From Zonotrichia leucophrys gambelii (lineage: Eukaryota; Chordata; Aves; Passeriformes; Passerellidae): a stretch of 64,000 nucleotides of DNA. Both the position numbers and the translations under genes were made by a program. Below, one piece after another: positions 24,901 to 36,900 of this stretch (its first letter is position 1; the number at the start of each line of letters is the position of its first letter). The notes below the pieces were generated by a model that did no database searches, was not told the DNA's origin, and saw only the letters and a program-made list of their open reading frames with translations. Location of the stretch: contig NC_088175.1 of NCBI RefSeq assembly GCF_028769735.1, positions 1,984,001 through 2,048,000 of the forward strand, written 5' to 3'.

Positions 24901-27900
24901 AAAGTCTGTGTAATAAGGAGAATTCATTATTTTTAAACACTACTCATGTTTTTGCCAGGGGTCCTATGAACAACACAGTTCTTCTGGAGAAAATTAAGGC
25001 ATGCATAGAGTCCTTACGGAAAGAAAGAGATGTCTTAAACCAGCTGCAAAGCCAGCAAGAAGTTTTATCTCAGCATTTGACATGCATGGATAAAGTGTTG
25101 ACAGAGAGCCAAATGAGGCAGCTGGAGCACTGGTGGCAGCACATGGAACAAGCAGTGCAAAAAAAACATGATCAGGTTGTGGCAGAAATTGATGAATTTA
25201 ACCTGCTTATGAACAAAGCACGGGATATCCAGAGGCTGATACAGGAACAGTATTTGCAAGCAGAGTTACATTCCTCAGCTGCAGGAAAAGCCAAAGACCC
25301 TCTCGTTTGGACCACAGAGCTACAGGACATTAAACATGGTCTTTCTCTATTAAAAAGGAGGATTGAGCTGCAGATGAAAAGAATTTGGAGTGATCAAGAG
25401 AAGGTGGCTTTGGAGAACTCTATACAGGATTTGCAGAGCAAACTGGAAGCGTTATCAGCACAACAAACTCCTCAAGAGGATATTCAGACCACTGGTCCTG
25501 CTCTCATGAAACATGAAATGATGAAGAGGCTGAAAGAAAATATTTCCTGGGTCAAAGACTCACTGTCCCATCTTGATCAGAAAGCAGCACTTTTCCCCAG
25601 TGATGTCAAATCACAAATCAGAAATTGTCAGCTTATGAACACAGACATCCTGAACAGAGAGCCTGTGATTCTATCCCTGGATTATGGGCTCCAGCACATC
25701 CTTCCCAGCTTGGAGCCAGAGGAGGGCTCTGATATGACCTTCCTTTTACAAACACTGAAGAATTCATACAAGGCTCTTGTTTTAAAATCTGCTCAAAGAT
25801 TGCAGCACTTGGAGCTCCAGCTGGAGGAGAGGCAAAGACTCACTGCAGAAATAGACAAAGTTCACTCTCAGCTTTGCAAAGCTGAGCTGATGACCAGGCC
25901 TGACCCAAACCAAAACAGCAGCTGCTCAGAGCTGGTGAGCCAACAAGGCATTCTGAAGGAGATGCTAAAGGACATACAGGAAATAGAAGAGCTTATCTCA
26001 TCCCACTGCAAAGAGAGTCAGGTCACAGCTGGGCAGCTGAGCCTGTCTGAACAACTCTTCTTGATTGATCAGTTAAGGAGTCTGAAGAACAGAGCAAGGA
26101 AGACACAGAGGCAAATTCAAAGTAAACTTCATGAAGTAGAACAAAAGACAGCCGTCTCCAGAGAGTTTGCTGAAGGAATAGCTTCATTGCAGCAGCATCT
26201 TGATGACCTGCAGGATGGTGAAATGAACCTGAAAGATGGTGAATTAGTAGGTGCCAAGCAGGGGCTGAAGGACAAATGCAAAGCACTGAAAGAAAAAGTG
26301 TTGGCTTTTCAGTCAGGTTTGTCACAAGTAATGAAGTACAAGGAAATATTTGAATGTGTAGGTCTGAAGTGGGACTCACTGCAGCTGGATGAATTGCAAA
26401 CTAAATTTTCTAAAATTAAAAACAAAATTAAAGAGAACATAATACACTTGGAAAATATTGTTAGGGAATGGGATAAGATTCAAGGATTGCTAGATGAGAT
26501 CCAGACTGTGACATCCACTGTAAGAAAAGAAGCTAATATCCTAAATGATAGCTCCAGCTCTTCTCCTGCTGAGAATGTCATATCTGCACAGATTCTATTG
26601 CAGGCAGTTCAACAAATCTTATACTTAACCCAGGAGGCAGCAAATCAAATAAACAAAAATGAGGTGTTTGATTCATCATTCAAAGAATCTAAGAGGAAAG
26701 AAATAAAGAGCCTGGAGAAAAACGTTGAGGAATTAAAGCAGTTTCTTCAAAACTTGGTCTCTGGGCTACAGAGTGTAAACAAGGAAGGTAGCCAGGATGA
26801 AGCAGAAAATATATTCCACATCATAAGGCATATTCAATTAGAACTCCAGCAGCCACTTGTGATAGACATAAATACAATGCAGGATGAAAAGCTGCGATGG
26901 GAAGCAATTCAGAATATGATGGAAGGGAAGTTTTCTGCTCTTAAATGTATAATGGAAAAAGAGAGGGAAAAACAAGAAGAGAAATCTCCTCCTGCTGCTA
27001 CAGAATTAGAACCACTGCAAGGCTGTGAAGCACAGCTGAAGGCAGACATTGCTGCCCGTGTTGTAAGTATATTCAATGAAAGTGAAGCATTGACGTATGC
27101 CTTTCCCCAAGAATTAGATTAGGTGTCTGTGACTGTGGCATTTTTGTTTTTCATGACTCACATCCTCATTTATTCTAACACCTGAATTGCCCTGTGATCA
27201 TCTCCACATTGGTGGATAGGATGGGAACCATGACAGAAACTAAGGATACAAAGAAAGTTGTGTTCACTTTGATTATAATCAATCAGTGGGGATTAGCACA
27301 AGAAGGGAATGGTAAAGAGGAGGAAGGAAAAGGCTGTGTTGAAATATTCAGCTGAAGAGAGACTGGGTGCAGTCATCTTGAGAGATAACATTTTCAATAG
27401 TGAGAATGATAAAAAATCCAAGCACCTTGTTTCTACTATAGGGAGAACCTTTAGCAGCTGGGAGTGACCAAGAGGATTAAAGCACGGGTCAAGCCAATGT
27501 GATCAGGAATGGTGAACATAATTCCTGTTCTGAGGGCAGCAAACACATGGATTACAGCACAGCTCTGTGACTGCACAAGTAACAAATGTGTTTGCCACAT
27601 GTCCTCCCTCACCTCCTCAGGCAGTTGGTCTCAAACACAGCCAAGTGTAAAATTTTAAGACCATGTGGTGATCCAGAGGAGCACAGCAGCATTATTTTAT
27701 TGTTCCTTTCTCTTTTCAATGCTTTCAGAATGCTCTGGAGGAGGCGTGCAGGGCTGGTGAGCTTTACACCAAGGCCCTTCAGAGGGCTGCCAGGTTCCTG
27801 GAGGACTGTGAAGCTCCAGCCCAGGATGCTGCAGATGCAGCAGAGCTCTGTGGCTCAGGGGAGATCTGCCAGACTCCACACTGGAAAGAGGAAGAGTTCA

Positions 27901-30900
27901 GCTCTGCAAAGGCTGACTTAGAAAACCTGCACTCCAAGCTGAAAAACCTAGTGAAGCCAGAAGACCAAGCATGTCTGGATGGTGCTGTGAGAGAACTGGT
28001 GGAAAGGAGTTTGGCATTAAGCAAGAAGGCTCAAAGAAAGGAAGCTGATGAGCAGAGGTGGGTCTCTGAGATCTCCATAGATCTTGTCCCTTATTGTGAG
28101 AAACTTGACCAAAAATAAATCCAGTGTTGTTTCTGCTCTGATAGAAATTCAGGTGGTCAGAAATTCCAGCAGCAGGAAGGGTAAGCATTCCTTGTTGTTC
28201 TCAGGTGTGGTTGTTAAAGAAGGGAAATTGCCAGACAAAAGCTATATTGCTACTAATTTACAGTGCAGTCACTTCTTGTATATTGCAAAATGTGGAGCCT
28301 GAGTGGGAGTCATAGAGTGCCAGAATAAGAAGAAAGCACATTTCTAGTCTGTAGTGCAGTGCTGGTGGAGGTCAGAATAGTTTTCTGAGGGTCCCTAATT
28401 CATGTCTTCCATAGGCTGTTCTGATAGCTTGGGAAGGTAAAACCCAAACAAGGCACTGGCTGTGGTTTCCTTTCTTCAGATACAGAAGAAATCTGGAGGG
28501 CCTTCAGATACATGCAGAGAAAAAGTTTGGGGGAGAGAGTAAAGAATTTTTAAACTGCTTGATCATGTTCCAGTGATCAGTACCTCAGGGATCAAACCTG
28601 AAGTGTTTACCAAATGCTGTCTGACTATAACTTGGAAACAGTCAGGACTAGTAGTTCAAAAGGTTTTTTTAAAACTTTTATTCTGTTGGGCATTGTTGTT
28701 GGAGAGAGGAACAATAACAACAACAGTTTTTAATTGATCCATTCATTGTTTCATGCAGGTATTTTGAAAAACACAAAAGCTACACAGAAACCAAAGATAA
28801 AGTGTGTGATAATCTTAAGAAACTGGAAAAGATGCTTAGACAGTCTTTGTCTAAGATTCCAGTGTCTTATAAAGAAGCTTTGGAGCATTTGGAAGACAGC
28901 AAGGTAAGAAAGGCTCTGAAGAAGTTGAAAAGCTCATGCAAAACTAATGCAGCTATGTAATACCATGTGACATCATAGTAGGGAGAAGTGGAATTCTTTA
29001 TCCTATATTTATGTATGTGTAAAACCATAGAATATATTAATGTATTAATATATTTATAATATTTTTAAAAGACCAGTAGTACTATATTTATAATCTTGTA
29101 TAATAGACTATGTGAGATGAGTATATCTTACTGCTCTAGAAATGAGACATTTTATTTACTCCATCTTTCTCCACAGTCTTAGCCAACAGAACTCCCTCAT
29201 TATGACCATATTTTACCAGCTCAGTGCAGTGATTGCCATTTTCCTAGAGGATCCTGGACATGTTACTGAATACTTCATTAGTACTCCTGAGTGCAGCATT
29301 TTATTTATTGATGTGTTTGTTTTTCCTGTAAGGTTTTAGTGTCCAGCATTGACTCTGCTGAAGAGGATCTGGTGAAGCTGAGGCAGATCTCTGGAGAGAT
29401 GATGAGGTTGTGCAGAGGAAGTGACAGAGCCCTGGGCAGGATTGTTGCAGTGCTGTGGGAAAACTGGCTGGGTTTGCTTGAGGCAGCCAAAGGGCTGGAA
29501 ATTACCTGTGAAGAACTAAAGCAGGAATGGAAATTCATCAATGAAGAGGTGAGTTGTTCAACATCTGTTAGTTTGGGGGGAAGTCGAGATGGGACTGTGA
29601 GAACAATGGTCTGTAAAGGGCTGAGATCAGGGCAGAACATGATTTCCCACCCTTTCTTGAACCCAAAGTCAGAAAAGGTGAGGATATTTATTCAGTCCTC
29701 TGAACCCAGAGCAGCTCTGCACAGGGTTATGTGCTTTGTTAAAGCAAACTCAGAGGTTTTGTCCCTCTTCAAAGGTTCAGGTTCTGACTGTGTAATTCCC
29801 AGGAGTTAGTCACCCGTGTGAGCAAATGAACAATGTAACTTCAGGTGGTGGAACAAAAAAGCACTTTATCTCATGCTCTGCCATGGTGTTCACTTAGCTG
29901 GAACGAGAAACAATCATTCTGGATAAGCTCCAGGAAGAACAGCCAGAAAGCCTTAAAGAGAAGGAAAAGGCCACCAGAGAGGAGCTGGTGGAGTTACTCG
30001 ATTTTGTGAACTCATTTGAAGAAAACATCAACCAGCAGCAGCTCCTCTTGCTCTTGCTTCTGCACCGGATAAGAAACATCCTGAATGCCCCTGAAGATGC
30101 TGAGGGGGAGGCTGCCCTCCCTGCCCTGGCTGAGATAAAGGCAATGCAGGAGCGCTGTAAGAAGTAAGTGGTGAGAAATTTCTGTCGAAGGTATGAGAAA
30201 AGCACAGGATTTTACTGGATAGCAAAGAATACCTGAAAGCTGGAATGCAGTTAAAATGACAATAAATGCTCTCCTGGGTCAGACCAATGCTCCATCTCAC
30301 CCGTCTGCTGTCTCCAGTATTGGGGGATATTACTTAGGGAGAAGACCTGAGCCTGGCCATATCCTTTGTGTGCTGCAATTTGTTTTCAAATGCAGTAGGA
30401 ATCAAGGAACAATAGTCAGTTTTATACATTCCACATGCTTATGAATTTTAAGATTTTCTGCTTTTAGGCAAATCAGACCTTGTGCTTTTTGCAACAATGC
30501 AGCTTTCATCTGACTGCCACTGTCTAAAGTTCTCCACAAATTTTTTCTACAAATCTGATTATTTTATTCACCCATCTCTGGGTTTGCTTTTGTGAACAAC
30601 ATTTGCTCTGCCAGCATCTTCAGACTGAGAACCTGGCCTCTGCTATTTAAATATGCCTGCTCTCTGGTTTGGTTTATCAAATAGAATTGTCTGAGGACTC
30701 ACTTAAAAGAAACTGAAATAAAGTGGCATAAAACTCATAGATTTAACAGCAGAAAAACCTCCTAAATTACAGACAAATGTGGTTCTGGATATATACCTAC
30801 ATAATATCTGTATTAAGCATGCTCTTTGCTCCTACTTAGAGTTTAAACCATGTATTCTTTCTGGTCATCTTGCACAGGTTGTACAAAAAAGCTCAAGACC

Positions 30901-33900
30901 ATAAAGATTCTGTGAAAGCTGAGATTCAGGAGAGGAACAAGGTCATTGAAGAAATAAGTGCTGTGACAAATGCATTACAGAATGCTGCATCTGTGTTGCT
31001 GCAGGATGCTGATGGAAAGGCAGAACAGCTGGAGGTTGGTAACAGCTCTAAACCCAGGAGCCAGCATTGCTGTGGTGGGACCTTGGATTTGTCTTAAAGG
31101 ACTGGTTTTCTATTTAAAAGTATTTAGAATCAGAATTTAGAGTTGTGTCTGCCTTTTTACTGAGGTAATTGTGTCCAGAAGGAAATTTTCCTACTGTAGG
31201 TGCTTTATGCCTGTTCTTCTCCCTCATATCCAAACTTTGCTACTCTGAGCACCTAAAACTCACCCAAAAGTGAGTTAAGACTTTGTTCCTGTTTCTGACA
31301 GCAATGGAACAACTAAATGCTAGCAGCAGTCCCATCAAATTATCTCTTTTTAGCAGTGTCAGAGCAGGCCTGTTCCTTTTGAGAAGGCTGAGCTGAAAGG
31401 ATTGAAGAATTCATTAGTTTTACATAGTCCAGACAGCAGTGAGCCAAAATCTGCAGGGCAATTTCGTCCCTTACTTCCAAAGAAAATCTTGTTCCTATGA
31501 AATTTATAGCAATAGTCAGGACTCCACTGCATCTATTGAGTGGAAATATCTGTTTCATTTTGAGATGACAAACCTGATTTAGGTTGGCAAAAGTTTTGAA
31601 TTCACCCACACAGATGAAAAGGGAGAAGTGTAATTGTCTCTTCCCTTAGGAAAAAATTTGGGACAGTTTTGATAGGTATCTGCTTTCCAGCTAAATAATC
31701 TGTGAAATGTGAACGTGCAGTAATACACAGAAACCAGTTTGCAGGGGACATGCTTTGTTTTGGAGACAAGAGTTGTAACTGATTCTTTCCAGTTCAGGTC
31801 GGGGAATCTGTGAACTCCCATAAATATTGGCACAATCTTAATTGGGCCATTTGACAACAGCAGCTTTCTCCTTGAGACAATGAGGCACACAGCTGTTTCA
31901 TGGCTTTGAGGGTTTGGGTTTTTTTAATATCAGACCCAGTTGTTGTGGGATGACAGGAAATTAATCAATCTCAGTGATTTACATATTTCTTCTGTCTGTT
32001 GCATTTGTGTGAAGGAAAAGGTTCCCAACTGAAGACTTTGAATTAGTGGATTACTATTAGTCCTGATTGAAAAAGCAAAGGCAGTTAATTTTGGTATCTT
32101 TCATTGCCTGGTAGGAGGTTTGGATAATTTTCCCCAATAACTTGAGTTAACATTTGAGTTTCTCAAACAGCTGAGCACGAGGGAAAGGAACCATAAAGCC
32201 AGCAAACAGAACATTCCAACTTGAAACTCTAGAAAACCTTCCAAACAAATGAATTTCTTCATTCTTCCTGCAGGAGGACTTAGCTTGGATTTTATTTCTA
32301 GGCCACAGGCTGTAGACAGTTGTTCAAGTTTCTTTTATCTCATAAAACCTACATTCTTTGTGCAGAACTGGAAACTACTGTTTTGAGAGGAGCCTGCTGT
32401 GCTGCTCTGCGTAATTGCCTGAAAGGAGACACTTCAGCCTGAAACCTGTTGCTTTTTGTGGCCTTTGTGTTGTTTATAATAATGAAGGCACGGATGTTGC
32501 CTATTAGACTCTTTCAAAGGGAAAAATGCACTTTTGGAAAAAAGGAGAGCACAAAGGTTAACATTTAATCATAGGAGCTCTTGAGATGGTCCCTCTGCTG
32601 TGGCTGTCAATGAACATCAGTGCGTCACTTCCCCAGCATGGAGCAGTATCAGGTTTAATTAATTCTTACAGATTGAAAAGCATCATTTGATTAAATGAGC
32701 CACTATTGCGTAGAGTTTATCTGCTTGCAGAGGTAATCAAATCAGGTTTGATATCACAAACCAAATTTTTCCAAACTATAATAATGGTAGGAAATATAAA
32801 ACACATCACATGTGTGTGTATATATACACATATATATGTACATATACACACATACACTCAGTAAAAACTGGGTAAAACTGCTGAAGTTACTCTTAATTTT
32901 GTAGGAGCTTCAGAATGTGATTGGCAGAGAGAGAGAAGCTCTGGAGGATATCATGGAGAAACTTCGGATCAAGTACTCTGAAATGTACACAATAGTCCCT
33001 GCAGAGATCGAAACGCAGCTGGAGGACTGCAAGAAAGTATTGCATGACCTAGAAGAGAAGGTAACTGTTGATGTGGTTTTCATATTCATCTATTTGCAAT
33101 GTATAAATCATTGCTCATGCCTAGGTCTCTTTTAGAGTAATCTTATGGTAAGCAGTGTCAATATAAATTTTTATTTTTTTATTAAAAATGGGTGTGGCAG
33201 AATCTTTTGCAATAATTTTTAACATTAAATAGATGCTGTCTTCTTTCCAATCTGACTCTTAAACTGGGAACTAGCAATCAAAGTTGACTGCAAAGTTTGC
33301 ATAGCTTAAATGAGAAAATATTTTCAGAACTAGGGTAAAAATGGATTTTGAAACAGGATTTTTTAAAATGTAATGGTAGGGTATCATGACATGGTTCTTT
33401 TTGCCACCTCTGAGAACATGGTTGCCTTCCTTTAAAATCAGGGAATTTAAATAATTGAATCCCATTGCATCAATTTTTTTGCAATATATTCTATCTACAA
33501 GGAATATAAGCAGTTAGCTGAAAGCAAAATTAAGCACAATTGGAGTAATACTCTCAGTTTGGGGTCACATTTTTAGCTTGATACAATTACCATCATTGTT
33601 ACTTACTCATTTGTGTTATTTTAAAAATGGAAAAAAAAAACCCTTTCAGTTCTCATATGTCAGAAATAATAATGTTCAATCCTAATTTTTAAGGTTAAAT
33701 CTCAGTTAATTTGATACAATTTGAAAGTTTAATAAAACACTTTTGAAATCCAGTTACTTTTTATTGTCTATCAAATTACTCATTTTATCTTATGTAATAT
33801 ATTAAGCAGCATATTGACTAAAGCTTATGAGTTCTAATTTGGTTAACTTTATGGTTTCTGTTTCAAAATGAGGCTAGTCTTTTCAGAATCAACAACTGGG

Positions 33901-36900
33901 AGGAGAAAAGGAAAGCAAAACAGTATTTATTCTTTGGGGTTTTTTTGTTGTTTACTGTTTCGTTTACCAAGATACAAAAGGTTATCCCAAAGCACACATT
34001 ACCTGTTGAAGTGAAAGAACTGGTTCTGGAAGCTAGATAATGTTTTCTTTTCATATTTAGGTATTGGAAAACATTATAAACTACCTTGAAATTTTTCAAA
34101 ATGCATTTATTAAAAAAAAAAAACCTTGATGGAAGTGGAGGTCAGTTCAGTAACATATTAGGAGACACCAGTGTGTGTTAAATTGAGTTGTCATATTTTA
34201 ATGTCATTCTGCTTTCTTCTAAATCTGCAAACCAAAAAATGAAAATAAATTATCCATTTGATGCCATAAATAATAAATTTTATCCCAGTAAGAAGTATTG
34301 AAATTAAAACCCTGCTTTACTGATAAACAGAGCATTGACAGATGCAGTGTTTTCATCCTGAAGAAAAAGTCAGATCTTGATCTGTTTACTCATTTTCAGC
34401 TGTGTCACATCACTCCTACATGATTCTCCCTTGTTTTGGAACCTGGCACTACAATTACTGACAATTTTCCATGTTTGGTATATTCCAGGATAGTGGTGAT
34501 GGTCAAGTATTCAGTGATTACAGCCTGAATTCCTTTTTCCAAAAAGTCTTAGGCACTAAGTGCAGACTGACTTCACAGGTTTTGTGGTATAAGCAGGAAT
34601 ATTTCAGAGGAGCCCTCTAGTTCTTTCTGTATATATTTATTTTGATTAATTAAATTTTACCAATACAACATGTGGGTACTTTTTAGAGAGGTTGGTTGGA
34701 ATCTATAAATGATGTTAATAAAATTGAGAAATGAATTGATAACTTATTAACTAAAATGGTCTTAATTCCTCATCCCACAACAAGGATAAAGTATTTCAGT
34801 ACTAGGAGCTTCAAACTAAAATAACTATTAAATTAAAAATCTTTGGCATCAAGGCAGCATGGAACTGTTCAGTGTGCATTTCCCCATAAATCCTAAGGCT
34901 GCAGCACACAGAGATTTTACCACAATTTAATGATTTCCTGGTGCTTGGCTGACCCTGGCAGCTAGCTGGGTTTAGTGAGAAAAGATGTCACTTTTGGGCA
35001 AGATGAAGGACTTTTCTCACTCCCTGCACTTCATCTAGTCCCTAGTAACCTGGTAGCTTGTACTGCTCTGTCCTGTGCTCAGGCAATTACTCAACTTCAG
35101 CTTTGGGAGTTTTTCTCTTTCCACAGAAAATCAGGCCCTCCAGTGCACCAATTTTTCATTTCTGTGGAGTCCTGCAGAGTGAAATTAAGTTCCTCAGACC
35201 TTTCTATTTTGGTGATAAATCTCCGAGTTTATATAGAGAAATTGGCTGTGCATTGGTGCACTTGGATATTGCCTTATTTGTTACATGGAAGTCACAGCTG
35301 TCAGCTGAGACATAAAGGTGTCATTCTGGCTTTCTTACAGCACAAATCCAAATGTGACCCTTCCCACCATGCAGCATGAGCAGCCTCTGTCAGAGATGAG
35401 AGCAGAGTGAAGCAAAGCACCCAGGGAGCTGCAGTGCCTCAGTGCTTTTTCCTCAGGGGTTCCTTTTCTGAGCCAGGCATTTCTTAATGAGAACAAATTA
35501 GTGAACAACGTGTGGATGTTGAACCCGCCCGTGTTAATGCTTCTCCCTGCAAGTGTAGCTCCATTCCAGTGTTTTTACCTGACTTGTCAAGAGAAACAAA
35601 AAGAAATGAAACGTTTTTGGTAAGGTGGTGCACAGAAACAAGCAGATCTTTGTAATCTCCCCTGTTGTTTTCTCTTTGCTCTGTCAGGTTAGCTCTGAAA
35701 TCTTGCAGAACTCTCCTCAGTATGTGCTGAAAAGAAAAGCAGAAACTATTAACAATGGCCTTCAAGCTATTGAAAAGATGCTACAACAGAAGACTGAAAA
35801 CATTGCAAAAGCCAAAGAAGTTCAGAAGGTAATCTTGCCAAAAAAATAATCTGTGGGTGTTAAAAGATTTTTGATTGTTTTTACAGAGCCTAGTTTAGCA
35901 TAAAGTGGTCTTCCATTCATTTTATGTCTGTAAAAGGAGAAGTACAAGCAAGCATTTAAGTGGTGAATATTTATCAATTCTTTCTCACAGGAAAATCCAT
36001 GCTTTTTTCAACTGTGAATCACACCAGTAGATGCAAAGTGTTCACTTTTCATCATGTCAGTTCTGAAACCTTTGCAATTCATGTGCCACATGCAGAACAA
36101 ATAATGCTGCTGTTATCTTTGAGCCTGACATTCTGTTTAATTTCCCTTCTCTCCACATGCAGCAAATCTGGGATATGCTGGACCTGTGGCATTACAAGCT
36201 CAATGAGCTGGATGCAGAAGTGCAGGACATAGTGGAGCAGAATGCCTGCCATGCACAGGAGCTGATGGACATCCTGGTGGCCCCCCTGCAGCAGTACCAG
36301 CAGGTGTCCCAGCGTGCTGAGCGCAGAACTGCCATTCTCAACAAGGTACCTGCCGGTGGAACAGCTTTTAAAAATCCAATCCTATCAAAAACAGGCTGAG
36401 GGCTTTGCATGGAACATCATCAGAGGCTGCCAAATCAGTGGAGTCACCAGTCTGTTGTGATAAGGCTGATTGTAGCTGGGGTTTCTGGAGTGGCTGCCCC
36501 AAAGGAATGGCTCAAGCCATGGTTGAGGGGTTTGTATGGGGAATTCTTGTCCCCCTGGGTGGGTATTGAGGTGGTTTTTTCACTCTGCTAATGGATCTAT
36601 TAAGGTACCATTGCCATATAAATTGTGACAATGCCCCCATGAAATGTAAGCATGCAATCACCAAAATTACTTTGGTGAGAGCGGATAGCCTGAAATCATG
36701 GAACTGTTTCAGAAATTACTTTGGTGAGAGGGGATAGCCTGAAATCATGGAACTGTTTCAGAAAAATGGTTTTTATTTCACCATGCTAATTTAACTGGCC
36801 ATGATGCAAACGCATCCTATTTTCTTTTAGTCTTGTTTATAGATGCATTTATCTTATACAATGAAGCAATTGACGTGTGACTGGCTGTAACACTCTGTCA

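Noticed and set aside
26023..26379. Minus-strand open frame opposite exon 22
   Set aside because: Shadow of the coding strand of the giant exon.
32809..32858. Hairpin-like TG/TA/CA tract as a microRNA precursor
   Set aside because: It is a simple dinucleotide repeat whose pairing is trivial; no mature-like arm or loop.
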